Notes: generated by a model from the sequence alone, not told the origin. 64,000 nucleotides of DNA from Plasmodiophora brassicae (GCA_039704465.1 JASFAU010000016.1:310001-374000), one strand, 5' to 3'; positions 1 to 12,583 are shown, counted from the stretch's first letter. Numbers and translations: made by a program.

Positions 1-1771
1 GTCAGCACCTGATCAGTGGGCACGCGAAAACTGGATGGAACTTAGACCGGTGTCAGTGGCCCACTGGAAACACGTACGCTTGCAGAAGGACTTGGCGTAT
101 GGCGGATACGTCGATGTTGGACTGTTTGAAGATCAGATTGTCGAACAGCGTCTTGACTTCTGCTGACGATCGGGCTACGAACTGGATTTCGTCGAACGTC
201 GTCGACGCACTCATACGCGTTAGAGCATCCCGCGTGAGAACAGGAATCCAATCCGGTGGGGAATTCTCCGGGTCACTAACAGTACCGTCAGTCCAACATA
301 ACTAGGACGTCCACTGGCCGAGTACGTACGGATTCATTGGATACATCCGAACAGCATACGCGTCAGGGGTGCTCCACATCGCCCAGAGCGTAGACGTTGT
401 AATACGGAAATCAATCAGCGGCAACTGCGGGTCTGAAATGACGGAGCTCGCGACGAATGTGGGGCTCGGCCCATTCGCATCGACAACGTATTCGCGGAAC
501 TGCGCCGCTCGTTCAGCGTACAGCAAACGTCAGTGGCCACACGTTCCAGAGAGACGTACCGAGGCCCGCTGGGACAATACGATATACGTCACGACCGTGA
601 AGCGGTTCTTGGCGAACTGAGTAATAGAGAGTCGGCCTTTGGTGATAGGCCCTGTCGGCGTAAACTGTGCCACAGGTTCAACGCTGTCGAACGACCATAG
701 CCTTAAAGCACCATCCGAAAAGAGGACCAGGGCAATGTCGACCTGCTGAAACGTTACAAATGCACTGCCGCAACACGTTGAACAATGCTTCCGAACAACT
801 TACATCGTGCTCGGAATCGTCGGATGGGCTATTGACCTGAATCGGCAAGACGCCCACGTCCAGGGGAATCGGCCGCGCTTCGACACCTCCTAATCCAAAC
901 GACCGCAACAGGCCGAGGCGTCGTGGGGGATTCAATTCGACTTCGCATCTCGCATCGTCATGCATCAGCGCTGGGTGGATCGAGGCATGCATCACGCTGC
1001 CGCAGGAAAACGCAACCAGTCCGGTGAATGCGTTCACGACAGCGAACGCCACCGCTCTCGACGCAGAAGGAGCCTGCTTCACTGTTACACCCTCGAACGG
1101 CACTAACGGAGGCAAACAGCCAGCCAGCCCACCTTGGAAAATCTGTGCTCAGCATTCGGTTCTGGAGCGGTACCCCACAGAGGCAACACAGCAGGATGCG
1201 AAATGCACACGCGATGCAGCGTTAAATCATCGACCAGGGCGAACAGCGCCAGCCTGGGTTCGGCCCCCGCATCCGTGTTCACCACGTACTCGTTGATCTC
1301 GACGAACTGTACATGTGCAGGGAACTCCAGTCCCGGTCCTAAACGCATATTACGACCTCGCGCTACACGTCGTTACAGGGCGGGCTCACCGTCCACGTGG
1401 ACCCAGTCGCGAATCAGGCCGATTGCAACGCATCGCCCGGACGCCCTCCAAGTCACAACGCATCCAGGGGCGCCCTCCAGCAGCGCTAGACTCCCGGCCG
1501 TGACCGGCCCGCCCGCAACGTCACCGTCGGGCGCCCTGGTCCGCACCGTCAGCGTTTCGCTGCACATCCGAACAGCTGCCATCCTGGCCACGGCACCGTC
1601 GCCGCGCAGATTTGAGGTCGCCGGCTCGCCGCCGCCGTCAGACGCGTCGGCAACGTCGTTTTGTTCGCCCCAGGCGGGTGACGATTGACGTTGTGCAGCT
1701 CGCCAGAATGGAACAATAATCGTTTGTTCATGGTGGTGACCGTTTATAATAAAATGGGGGACTGTTTTCAA
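1..1771 (-). CDS. Nup160/Nup120-like nucleoporin, 3' part cut by window edge
   Basis: A multi-exon gene read right to left. Exons join cleanly: the segment near 1390-1770 splices over about 1331-1383 into one ending near 1135, which splices over about 1094-1134 into the next (about 805-1093). A further intron at about 741-804 leads to a stretch reading DIALVLFSDGALRLWSF, a beta-propeller strand pattern ending in LRLW. Later exons read LPLIDFRITTSTLWAMW, and the segment near 60-245 reads as helical sequence (VKTLFDNLIFKQSN). A propeller strand followed by a 'lWaLW' block and then helical repeats is what I know from Nup160/Nup120 of the nuclear pore Y complex. I see no unique signature, so other propeller-solenoid scaffolds remain possible. 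The start codon is uncertain. The gene is divergent from the GPCR at 1997, leaving about 225 bp for two promoters. Confidence 0.45.
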
Positions 1772-1996
1772 AGGGGGTTATTGATCAACGTGCTGCTCAG
1801 GGCCTATTCGTCTGCTGCGTCCTGAAAGCACTCCCCCTCGTCGCTGTTCGTAGGCAATTTACTTGTTCGCAATTCGACCGCCGCCCCGATCGTATCATGC
1901 ACCCAAGAGGCTGCCGAGTTCAGAATTGAGCGGGGCCTCCTTCGTCGCCTGGAGGAGCCCTGCAGCTAGCGTCTGGGACGGTAGCTGCTCGTCTCA

Positions 1997-4743
1997 ATGC
2001 TGGTCTACGTTCTCCCCCTGCTGTTTCTGCTGTCGACGATTGCGCACTCCCAGCCGTATTGCGACGAGAACGCTTGCGTGGCACTGGCCGGGGGATCGGC
2101 ATGTTGCCAAACGTATCCCTGTGGACCGGCACCGGATAGCGCACCTTACCTGACGATCGCATCGATCTTCAACCTGGGCTTGGGGAATCGACGTGCCATA
2201 GAGATGGCAGTGTCAGACGTTAACCGGCGAGGGCTGTTGCCAGGACGTACGGCACGAGTACGTTGGCAAGATAGTAAGGACAGCGCCGAGGGCGTCGTTC
2301 CCGCGTTCGTGTGCACGTCCGTTGCACAGGGTTGCGGCCCACTCAGGCCGGCAGTGCCCATCGTAATCGGTCAACGCTTTATCGGCACCTTTGCCACCCA
2401 AGTCTAATGGATCCGTGCAGGGCCGACCGACAGTGTTCAGGCGGTATCGATCGGGTCGTTCAAGGTGTGGTTTCACGGCTGATTGTTTCCCAACAGGTGC
2501 AAGTCGCTCAGATTGCGTCGTTGATCGGCCTGCCAATGGTACTTTGATCAGACCATGGCTCTGCCCCGTCAACTGACTACGCCGGTCTCAGATATCCTCG
2601 GTCGCGTCATCCCCAGTACTATCTGACAAGTCCATGTATTCGTCGTTCTCGCGCATCTTCCCACCAGACAACTTTCAGGTGCGAATCACATGTGGATCCC
2701 GTTGGCGACCACCGTTCATGAGTGCACACTTGGTAACCAGGGCAAGGCAATGGCAGACGTCGTCGCGTACTTTGGATGGCGCTTCGTCGCGGTGATCGCC
2801 ACCACGGACACGTACGGGCAGAACCTGATGAACTCGTTCCAAGCGGCGTGCACGGCCAGGTCCATCACGGTTCTGTCCACTGCTCAGTTCATGTCTGGAA
2901 GCGATCCGACTACACACGTCCAGCAGATGTCGGTTTCGTTATCGACGGCAACGTTATCGACGGCAACGTTATTGGCCTCTAACCTGAGCCTGTTAGACGG
3001 GACAGCGGCGCGAGAATCATTGCCTTGCATATGCTTGGCGCCGATGCCAAGGCCGTGATGAACGTTGCCGCGACCATGAAACTGCTGTCGCCGCTGTACG
3101 TCTGGTTCGGAAGCGATGGCGTTCACGATCTGAACGCGAACTCGCTGCCGGTGCCGGGCCTACTGTGCACAGACGGGTACATGAACCCGTCATCGCGGGC
3201 CTACCGCCAGTTCGCGTCGGACTGGGAGGCCCGGTACCAGAACGACACCGCCCGCGAGTACCAACGTATCACAGCCGTCGCGCCATTCACCTATGACGCC
3301 ACGCTGCTCGCGTTCACGGTCTTAAGCACAGCCATGTCGAACGGGGCTAACCTCAGCAACGGTACTGACATGGTCCTCCGTATCAGGAACACGACGTTCG
3401 ACGGTGTGGTAGGTCATATAATATGGCCCTTTTATGGCAATGTGACCCGTTTATGAGAACGGTCCGACTGCAGACGGGCAACATTACAATGGATTCCAGT
3501 GGTGACCGACCGGGAGCTTACAACCTGTATAACGTCATCGACGTCAACGGCGTCAGGCAGTGGGCCATATCTGTATGAACGCAGCGTCCTTTGTTTGGGG
3601 TTCTGGCAGCTCATGACATGACGCGCAGGCGTTCGTGCTCTCGTCGCACATACAAGAAGTGCAGCCGACACGGTTCGGGGACGGGACCAGCTCAGTTCCG
3701 ACAGACTGGCCCGCCATTGTACGGCTACGAATACGGGCGTCCAGTGCGGCATCGGCGGCTGTGAAGGCTCTCGCGGGTCTGGGACTCAGCCTCGCAATGA
3801 TCACGCTGGCGTTCAACATCAGGTATCGTCGCAACGAGTACATTCGCCTTTCGAGCCCCGCCATGAACAACATCCTCATCGTGGGATGCATGACCGCTTA
3901 CGTTGCAACGATCGTTATGGCTCATCAGGAGGACCCTGATGGCGGCGCAACGATGAACTGCTACGTGACGAACATTCTTCTCTCTCTGGCATTCTCCTTG
4001 TCCTATGGAGTTCTGTTTTCAAAGACGTGTAATACTGTCGCTGTGCCTGTATAATACCGTGACCGTTCTGACGCTGCCATAGATCGGATCGCAAGGATAT
4101 TCCAGAAAGGGCCCTTGAAGGTCCTGGTAATCACACATTGGCAACTGATCCGCTACGTTGGCATCCTTGTCTTTCTGGACGTGGTAATCTTGGCGACGTG
4201 GTTTGTTGCGGATCCCCTGTCGAGGGTCAGAACCGACTTGCCGTCGTACCCGGACCCTAGTGACCCGATGCGCTCCATTGTCTCCCCGTTCTTCGAGTCG
4301 TGCACGTCAAAGAATATGACGACATTCGTATCAGTCATCCTCATCTACAAGGGCATCGTCACGTTGGGAGGCGTGTACCTCGCATACGCTACGTCAGACG
4401 TCGAGATTCCCGCCCTTGTAAGAATGCCCGATTTCGTACATTTCGACGTTGAATGAACGTTGCAGACCAGAATGACAGCAAGTACATCGGGATGTCGATC
4501 TACTGTGCTGGGAGTCTCGCGGTAATTACGCTCCCAATCCTGCAGTACGTTGACAGGAGCAGACCGGATGCCAGGTTCCTGCTGTCGACGCTAGCGATAA
4601 TATCGGCAACGACCGGACAGCTCTGCATCCTGTTCTTCCCGAAGATGTTCGCCGTCATGACGGGCGCGCACAGCACCCTGACGCGTGCCACCAAACCCCT
4701 TCAAGTGAAGCCGAAAACACCTTCGGGAACTGCTCATCACTAA
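1997..4743 (+). CDS. Class C (GABA-B-like) G-protein-coupled receptor
   Basis: Starts with a signal peptide (MLVYVLPLLFLLSTIAHS), then a bilobed periplasmic-binding-type ligand domain. After splicing, segments such as VVAYFGWRFVAVIATTDTYG and VTGNITMDSSGDRPGAYNLY match that fold. The seven-helix domain follows from about 3740, with the family hallmarks KTYRI (made by the splice at about 4033-4081) and a helix-6/7 segment starting NDSKYIGMSIY (made by the splice at about 4422-4475). I count about eight introns of 45-65 bp, each restoring frame. The cytoplasmic tail after helix 7 is short, ending near 4743. It would act at the plasma membrane through heterotrimeric G proteins, and a G-alpha gene lies 11 kb away. 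The ligand cannot be told from sequence. One intron (about 2929-3010) carries a direct repeat of a 15-bp unit. Confidence 0.85.
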
Positions 4744-4871
4744 ACCTATGTCGACACGGTAGACGGCTGACGTGTACGTCAGCGTGCAGCTGTCGGATAT
4801 TTAGTGCGCAGTCAGCGCCCGGTGCGCGGCCTTCCGCCTTTGACCGGGCGTCATGGTCGGGCCAAAAATAG

Positions 4872-5745
4872 ATGGTCCGTGACGGCAACTCCATCGGCCG
4901 TGTGCGTGCCACCCACACTACTGTCTGGTTGGAGCGTCCCCCACTACTGAGCTGCGTGCGTGGAGCGCGTGATCCCCGGGACAACGACCTCAAATCCAGA
5001 TCGGACATGGAGACTGTGCGACAACGGCGAATGGGGACGCCAGGCACGGGCCTGTTGCCCCCGTCGACCGTGTCCAGCGAGGACATCGACGTCGCCTGGG
5101 AGCTCGCTCGCCTGGGCGAGCTCCACTGCGTGCCCGAGGCCAGCACGTCGTCGGCCGAATGGCACGAGTCGTTGGACAGCGACGCTGTGGCCCAGGACGC
5201 GACGATCGGAGCCGTCTCCAGGACTAGCAGCATGTTCTCACGGCGCACGACGGCGAACCCGTCGCCCCAGGCCAAGGCACACCGAGCGACCCCATGCCCG
5301 CACGGCAAGGCGCGATCGTACTACTGTAGAGGTAAGCGGGCTGTTGCGATGGCCGACGACGAGTCGCTGACCGTCCTGTGCAGATTGTGGGGGCGCTGGC
5401 ATCTGCCCGCACGGCCGGATCCGAAGTCGATGTAAGGAGTGCGGCGGTTCCGCGTTCTGCGAGCATGGCACGAGAAGGGCGCGCTGCAAGCAGTGCAAAG
5501 GGGCGTCGATCTGTGAGCACCTGCAGCGACGGAGCCGGTGCAAGCTCTGCGGAGGCAGCTCCATCTGCATCCACGGACGCATGAAGTTCTCGTGCAAGCT
5601 CTGCACGGCGCCCTGCGACCACGGGTACAAACGGTCGCAGTGCCCAAAGTGCCGGACGACGTCGCCGACGAACGCCAGGCAGCGAGCGGCGGCGGCGCAT
5701 CACGGCCAGGTCACCCTGAGCGAGGCCATCATGTTAAGGCAATGA
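4872..5745 (+). CDS. Small protein with CxHGxxxxxCxxC zinc-ribbon-like repeats
   Basis: The C-terminal half consists of five back-to-back Cys/His units of the form C-x-H-G-x5-C-x2-C, for example CEHGTRRARCKQCKG and CIHGRMKFSCKLC. The first unit is split by an intron at about 5333-5382; removing it gives YYCRDCGGAGICPHG in frame. Similar repeats occur in oomycetes, amoebae and other protists and are presumed to bind zinc; no biochemical role is established that I know of. The N-terminal 150 residues are low-complexity and Ser-rich. The gene begins about 130 bp after the GPCR stop on the same strand, so it could be a separate gene or, less likely, an alternative receptor tail. The start codon is chosen as the first in-frame ATG and is uncertain. 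Confidence 0.65.
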
Positions 5746-6300
5746 TGAGCGTAGCGAACGGGCCGAACAACAACAACAACAGCAGCAACCTTGTATTATG
5801 GATAAATTGCCAATTCGAATTGTTGAGCCGTCAACAACGACAACGCGTGCGTTGATCCAGCCGACTTCAGCATTCTACCCGCGAAAATATAACGTACGAA
5901 ACGCGGTTCCGAAAAATAATGAAGACAGCCCAAATGAGAAAGAGGTCTAATTCAGGACGACCGCAAAGGAAACAATAACGTGAATATCGGTATGGAATGT
6001 CGGAATACCCAACGACGGGGGCGCAGCAACGTCTGAAACGCGCCCTCCAGCGGTGCCCTCCAACGTAAATTTTACGTTCGGGCGCGGGTGCCGCAGCGTC
6101 GAGCGAGTCCGCGAAGCAGATGGCGGGCGCGGAGCGTGGCGACACACGCCCCTGCGGCGACGGACGACGCGATGCGGGGACGACCAGCGGCGATCGCCGG
6201 TGATCTATTTTGGTCGCACCAGTCGATTGCAGGCGCGCCGTGGCGCAGAATCGCGTCGATCGCCGCCGACCACCGCCAACGCCGTGTCCGCCGTCGCTGA
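5746..6300. other. Intergenic, no gene seen
   Basis: About 550 bp between the Cys/His-repeat gene and the ABC transporter. It starts with a short AAC/AGC microsatellite (about 5767-5789) and an AT-rich stretch around 5880-5990. Long frames on the minus strand here lack coding character and overlap the transporter's first exon, so I treat them as spurious. Confidence 0.5.
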
Positions 6301-9300
6301 TGATCCGCGGTGCGGTCGCCGTCCTGGTCGGCGTTGTCGTCGCGCTCGCCGATCGGCAGAACGGGTGGGTCCCATTGGATGTGACGGTCCGCGCGTGCGG
6401 CGCCCCGCGTCTAACCCCGCGTGGTTGCAGGTGCCCGGGCACGTCGATCCAATGCCAGAACGGCGGGTTCATCCTGTCGGAGAGTTGCAGCGACCGTGTC
6501 AAGGCGAGCGATTGCAAATTCGGGTCGTTCACGCGCTGTCAGTGCCCGCCGACGCACGAAGGTACGCGCGCATGCCGCCCCTCTCGATCCGCGCCTGATC
6601 ACCGTGTCGCTGTAGGTGTCTCCTGTCAAATCCCGCTGTCTGTCGGCGGCTGCGCGAAAGGCGAACGATTCGACCGGTCGCCATTGACTCGGAAGGGTGT
6701 CCAGCGGTTTGAATGCCAGCTGGACGAGTCGGTCCAGACGGAAGGCAGGCCTTGGTTGTCGTTGCCGGCGTGGGTGTCGCCGACCGTGCAGTCCAACCTT
6801 CGCAACCTGCGCGATCACGCCGTCCACATGACGGCCGACTGGGACGCCGGCAGCGTCCAGTTTCGCATCGACTCGCGTGCCGAATCCCGATCCATGCTTC
6901 GATCGTCGTGCTCGCAGCACAGCCGCGTCGTGTCGTGTACGGCGACGCGTTGCCAACTGGACGGGAACCTCGCCCGCTGCGGGCATCTGTCCTGCGAACA
7001 AGACCCGGTCGTTTCGCATTTCAGCTCGCTGGTCGCAAGCCTGGCGTCGAAGACGTCCGTCGACATCCGATTCGACGAGGAGTCGTTCGAGATCGTCGGC
7101 ATGTTCTCCGTCGGGAGCTGTCAGATCGGCGCGTGCTTCCCTGCGCCGGCGCCTGGACTGGCTCAGTGGCTGACGCCGCTGGTGGCTCTGGTCCTTCTGG
7201 CCGGTCTCGTCGGCGTTGTCGTTGCTGTCCACGTCGAGGTGGCGCACCCGCCCGCCATCGTTGAGAAGCAGGTCGCAAACAAGGCCAAGGCCTCAGCGTC
7301 AGGCGAAGGTCGCGAAACGAGCTTCTCGAAGTCGAACGATTCGGTTCCTGTTGGGTTGGCGTGGCGAGACCTGACCTACACGCTGCCATCAGTACGCGGC
7401 CTGTGGTCGACGCTGCTAAGACGACCTGGCACCGCGGGTCCAACTCTTCTTCATGGCGCGTCTGGTCGTGTAAAACCCGGAGAACTCGTTGCCATCGTCG
7501 GCCCATCTGGCGCTGGGAAGTCTACACTCCTCGACATACTCGGCGGCATTCCAAAGAAGGTAGGCCATGTGCAACGCGTACTGCTGTGGGTGGGTTAGTC
7601 TCAGTCCAGGTCGCATAGGGCGAGTTGCGTGGGGAAGTGACCCTTACGGGTCGTCACGCGACGGCGCTGCCAAAGAGCCAGCTGCTGTCGTACGTTGTCC
7701 AGACCGACTACAACCTGAGCGCGCTGACTGTCTGGGAAACCTTACAGTTCAGCGCCAGGACTAGGCTATCTCGTGAGCTGTCCGACGACGAGATCCTGAA
7801 ACGGGTTGCAAAGACGCTTCAGCTTGTGGGCCTATCGCATGTTGCCACGTCGGTTGTGGGAACGCCGGCCTCTGGTGGCATCAGCGGCGGTGAAAGGCGA
7901 CGGCTGGCCGTTGGCGGTACGTCCATCGCGGCGGTTCCCTTGTGCGCATCTGACGTCGTCGTTCTTAGTTGAGTTGATTGCCGAACCGCGCGTCATGCTT
8001 CTGGACGAGATCACATCTGGGTTGGACTCGTACTACGCGTCGTCCATACTTCGCGTGCTCCGATCGGCGGCCACCGACTCTGGGATGGCCATCCTGCTGA
8101 CGATCCACCAGCCGCCCGCCGCGCTGTTCTCCATGTTCGACCGCATCATTCTGATGGGAACTGGCGGGCGCACCGTCTTTCAGGGAGCGCCCAGCGAAGC
8201 GATCGAGTTCCTGCGAATGCACAGCCCGAAAGCGATCCCGTTCCTGAAGGGCACCAACCCGTTCGAGTACCTGATCAGCAACCTGAACGATTCGGATACG
8301 CTGGCGGGCATCTACGCCGGCAGCGCCGAATTCTCAGCGATGAAGGCGTCCATTGTCGACGCCATCGCCGACACCGACGCGCCTGACGTCGCCGGCGATA
8401 TCGAATCAGGTTCCAGCGGTGACGATGCGGGTTACGGTCCGCGACGATCGTCCAGCGAGGACGGCTCCTTTGGGATTAAGGTCGAGCAGCGCAAGCGGCT
8501 GACGTTCTGGGAGCAGGTCTGCCTGCTGACGCATCGCGCGTTCCGGGTCGTGGCACGGAACCCGGCGCTGATGATCCTGTACAACGTCGTCACGGTGGTC
8601 ATCGCCATCCTGTCCGGCCTGACCTTCTGGCAAGTCGACATGGCCGTCAGCGGCACCCAGAACCGGATCGGGTTCATCTTCTGCGCGATCCTCTTTGGGT
8701 CGCTACTGTCGATGACGTCCATCGACCTGTTCGTCACCGAGCGGATCCTGTACCATCGCGAATCGCGCGCTGGATGCTATTCGGCACTGCCGTACTTCAT
8801 CTCGAAGCTGATCGTCGACGTCGTCCCGTTCCGCATCCTTCCCGCCCTGCTGTTCTCCATGATCTCCTATCACATGGTTGGGTTCCAGTCCGACATCCTG
8901 CATTTCTCCATCTTCACCGCCGTCCTGATCCTGTGCAACGCCGTCGCCGGCGCGTCGATCTTCGCCATCTCGACGGCCGCCGCCGACGTGAAATCGGCGA
9001 ACCTGATCGGTGTCTCGTACTACATGTTCAACATTGTCTTCGGCGGGCCTTTCCTGTCGCAGTCGACCCGGTCGACCTACAGCGCGTTCCTGTCCGTCGG
9101 GTCCTTCTTCTACTACGCGTTCGAGATGCTGGTATCCAACGAGTTCATCGGCCTGGAGCTGTTCTTCGACCCGAACCAGATGGATTCCGGGGGCGCGTCG
9201 CAGGGTGGCACGGGCATCGAAATGACCGGCCAGCAGATCATGGAGACCATGCACTGGCGACCAGACTCCACGGTCCAGAGCTCGTTGGTCCTCTGCGGCA

Positions 9301-9365
9301 TGCTCGTCGGCTTCCACCTGCTGGCGTTCGCTGCCCTTAAATACGCACAAAGACCACTGAAATGA
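6301..9365 (+). CDS. ABCG-family half-transporter with Cys-rich extracellular N-terminus
   Basis: Begins with a signal peptide ([17 protein letters not shown]) and an EGF-like, Cys-rich ectodomain (CQNGGF...CPPTHEG), followed by one transmembrane helix near 7170-7240. The nucleotide-binding domain has Walker [10 protein letters not shown], signature SGGERRRL, Walker [12 protein letters not shown] and an H-loop IHQP. It is interrupted by introns at about 7561-7619 and 7918-7970, both of which restore frame. The ABC2 membrane domain with about six helices fills the C-terminus (from about 8500), and the stop is near 9365. The order NBD then TMD defines the ABCG/White subfamily. The extra N-terminal ectodomain resembles the plant ABCG24/28-type layout. 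It probably exports lipids or other hydrophobic compounds after dimerisation. Small introns around 6562-6615 also split the ectodomain. Confidence 0.9.
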
Positions 9366-9531
9366 TCATCGTCGCTTTGCTGTTCTATCTATAAAGCCCA
9401 AATACCCCTGCGCTCAGCAGCAGGAACACGCCGGTGCCGTTTACGCTCCGTCACAGGTCCCGCCCCGGCGGCGGGGCGGCAGCGAGCTGCGAAATGTGCG
9501 CCGTCGTCAAAGTCCGTGGCAGTTCACGATG

Positions 9532-10238
9532 GAGCAGTTTGCCGCTGATGACGCGCGCGTTCTGGTCGTCGACACGGCCGGCAAACTGGACGGGGCGCCG
9601 TCCGGGCAGTACGACGGCGTTGTCGTGGAGGGATCCGCTGGCAATGTCGAGTTCCGCGATGTCCTGCGCGTGCTGCGACCGTCCGGCCGGTGCGTGGTCC
9701 GGACGGGTGTCAAGTCGTCCGCACTGATCTTTGCCGGATTCGTCAACGTCGCACAGCAGGACGGCATGGTACGCGCGCGCACTGCACATTGACCTTCAAC
9801 AGGCGGTGCGGAGCCAGGCCTCTCCGCCCCGTCAGATACGGGTCATACATTTCCCCCCAGCGGACCAGCCACGCTAACGTCTGGACACAGGTCACTGGCG
9901 AGAAGCCCACCTGGACCGCCGGCGATTCCGCATCGCTGGCGCTGGGCGACGCCGACCTGATCGACGAAGACGCGCTGCTCGACCATGAGGCACAGGAGAC
10001 GCGCGTCCCGAGCGCCGCCGCCCGGGAATCCGAGTGCGGCCCGACGAAGCGCAAGGCCTGCAAGAACTGCACGTGCGGGTACGCGGAGACGCTCGGCGCG
10101 GCACAGGCCGCCGAACAGGCCCCGCCGGCCGGCGGCTGCGGCAGCTGCGGACTTGGCGACGCGTTCCGCTGCAGCACGTGCCCGTACCTGGGCCAGCCGG
10201 CGTTCAAGCCCGGCGACAAGGTGAAGCTCGTCCTGTAA
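9532..10238 (+). CDS. CIAPIN1: Anamorsin (CIAPIN1/Dre2), cytosolic Fe-S assembly
   Basis: The C-terminus carries both diagnostic cysteine motifs: CKNCTCG (2Fe-2S and neighbouring motif region) and [19 protein letters not shown], a pair of CxxC motifs for the second cluster, followed by the conserved PAFKPGDKV end. The N-terminal part (from 9532) resembles the degenerate methyltransferase-like domain of the family. One intron, 9769-9890 (122 bp, the longest I mapped), is removed to join DGM to VTGEKPTW. Dre2/anamorsin passes electrons from a diflavin reductase into the cytosolic iron-sulphur assembly pathway and is essential in eukaryotes. At about 190 residues it is shorter than human anamorsin, mostly through a reduced N-terminal domain. 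The exact start is uncertain. Confidence 0.9.
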
Positions 10239-10313
10239 AATACACCCGACGCGTATGTGCAAAGACGGGGGCGCGCGCGCCTGCATTAGGGGGATTGGTC
10301 GTCGGTGGCGCCG

Positions 10314-11267
10314 CTACAGGACGTCGAGCGGGACGGGCGGGGGTTGACGACGTTTATCCTGCAGGCAGGCGCGGCGGTACGCGACCTCGCGTTTCGTGAT
10401 GAGGAAGGTGGACGGTGACAGCAGGGCGGCGAATAGGGACGCCGTGCTCGCGTAGGATGGCTCCCAGATGCGGATGGCGGCGGCCAGCGCGCCGAACAGG
10501 CACAGGCCGAGGAGGCCCGTGTACCCGACGGACGACACCATGAAGGGGCCCACGACGACGCCGACGTAGACGCCGGCGATGATCGTGCCCATCAGCGAGA
10601 CGTCGTTGCCGTACACGGTGGGCCAGGTGATATCGTAGCGGATGCGGTGGTCGCCAGCCAGTTCGGCGTGGATGGGGTCGTTGATGACAAGGGCGTACGT
10701 GAAGTAGAGGAACAGGAGCAGGCCGATCACGCTGAGCAGGCTCAGCACGAGCTTGCGGGTCGTGCTCAGGTAGGCGCTCCGGATGCCGCTTTCCGTGCGC
10801 TGACGTGGCCGGTTCACCTCCATCAGCGCCATGGCGCACGGCACGTACGCCGCCCAGAACGGGAACGCTGTCCAGAGCCATGGCTGTGAGGAGGGGCGAT
10901 GTGTACCGCGACGGCGCTCTCCGTACCGAGGAATACGAACCCGCGAATGGCGTTCTGGTTCGCGAGGTTGCCATGCCAGACGGACGCTTCGCAGATCTGA
11001 TCAACACGGGGCACAGCGGTCACCAACACTGTTGTCAGGTACGCCGCACAGGGGCGGCACCTGCTGCAGGGCGAACCCGAAGGGTATGGCGGCGAACGGC
11101 AGCAGGGTGAGCTTCTGCGGTCGTTTGATACGCGCCAACGACACCTGGGCCATGTTGGCCATGCCGATGACGACTAGGGCGGCTCCGAGGACGAAGTTGT
11201 CCTCGTGAAAGGCCCACATGGCCACTGTCACGTGCACCTGGGCGTCGTGTGTCTGGGCACGCGACAC
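10314..11267 (-). CDS. Multi-pass membrane protein resembling bacterial DUF6629
   Basis: Spliced from three exons. Removing the intron at 10997-11060 gives FALQQICEASVWHGN, and a second very short intron (about 23 bp, near 10882-10904) gives APWLWTAFPFWAAYVPCAMA. The product has about seven hydrophobic helices. The segment LPFAAIPFGFALQQICEASVW matches the pattern 'ipllFalQQ..EGxvW' that I know from the bacterial DUF6629 family, whose function is not established. The usual N-terminal CFS motif is absent here; the start is at either 11267 or 11219. It is convergent with anamorsin, about 75 bp apart. If the family assignment is right, this is an uncommon eukaryotic member. The family call is from memory of the motif only. 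Confidence 0.55.
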
Positions 11268-11623
11268 CCAGAAGACTGGCAGCTATGGAGTACACGGTCG
11301 GGCACGAACCCGTTATGTTCGGCGACGCCACCCGAGATGATTCAACGACGACGGTCAAGAAATTCAATTGGTGATGCCAGAGCAGGCACGTCGTGGGCTG
11401 AAGCTACGGATCTCCCCCCTAGCCTAGGTGCATGCTTCCCCGAGCTCCCTGACGAGCAAGGCGTTGACCGTTCCGCAGGGCTGAAGTGCTACGGCTAGGT
11501 CGATGCACTAACCGAAGTTCTACCAATGTCCATTACGCGTTGCCATGGAAGTCGTATGTACAGACGTGTTCCAAATTCCGCTACAAATACGAACCAGCAG
11601 CCAGTCGTCAAAGCATTCGATCT

Positions 11624-12583
11624 CTAGACCGTGCCGTCGGTCTTGCCCGACAGCGCTCGCTGGACTAGGCTTCGGATATCTAGGGCACGTGTTTAGACGC
11701 CAGTCACCATTCGTAACAGATTGGCGATGTGTACCGTTATGGGTGTCGTCGGATGGATGCCCGGAGCCGTTCGTCGTCACCCACACGATCGCCGACGCAT
11801 CTAAACCGGTGTGCCGCGCGACGATAACTTCGGGAACGATTGCATTGCTTGCAGACTGAGCAGGCACAGTTCACGCCGCGGTCGTTGACGATGTCGTTAC
11901 GATCCGTACCGTAAAGCCGAGCGCAGCGGCGACTTTGGATGATGCCAGATTCAGGTTCGGAACGTACGCGAGGACGGTCGTATTGGGGGCATCGTCGATT
12001 GGCGTATACGCCCGAGACATGTCTGGAAATCTGGGGCCGAACTCGTCGACGTTCGGTCCGGAAAGAATGCACTCCCCGGATAGATTGATGTGGTCCGTCA
12101 CCTGCATCGTCGTAAGAAGAGCAACGCTGCTTCATTCGCTGTGGAGCTTACGGTTGCCACAGAGCCAGGTGGTAGTTGCCCGCAAAGAGATATCGCCTTG
12201 CCGATCAGAACGATGTGCCGGATGCCGAGCATCTTGAACACCCTAATGGCATGCGATGCACTGTACAGCGAAAACGACGTCCGGTGAAGGCAAACGACTG
12301 GCATACCCGAATGCCAGTCTCCGCTGTTGACGACCCATTCATCCCGCCCGTGCTTTGGCCAACCGGGGATTGACGATGATGGAATGGAGTTCTTCCCTGG
12401 GCGAGCCGTGGTTGTCAGACAGTGATGTGAAGAACGCCAAGAGGCAGACATACAAGCAATGCCGTCGATGGCGCCATTCAGGGATGGGTCGACAACAATG
12501 ATCGCATGGGAGGAACCAGGCGGGATCGAGCTGCGCAGGAACGACGTGCTAGTTCGAACATCCTGTGGAAGGTCCTGCACCAC
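11624..12583 (-). CDS. PNP-like module 3, degenerate purine nucleoside phosphorylase fold
   Basis: Clearly a purine nucleoside phosphorylase relative. After removal of the intron 12102-12151 it reads GSVATVTDHINLSG followed by GPNVDEFGPRFPDMSRAY, the conserved PNP core. After removal of 11856-11909 it reads IVPEVIVARHTGL, another hallmark. A third intron (11680-11734) leads to the stop at 11624. Key catalytic elements are lost: the GSG phosphate loop reads DPSLNG, the GRxHxYEG segment reads HRTSFSLYS, and GPxYET reads VPNLNL. It is therefore probably inactive as a phosphorylase. Its first exon overlaps the end of module 2 by 35 bp if each has its own start. A 28-bp GT-AG gap at about 12574-12601 could instead fuse it in frame to module 2. 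Confidence 0.7.

Noticed and set aside
5867..6532. Minus-strand ORF overlapping the ABC transporter start
   Set aside because: No domain or codon signature, and it overlaps the plus-strand signal peptide and ectodomain exon.
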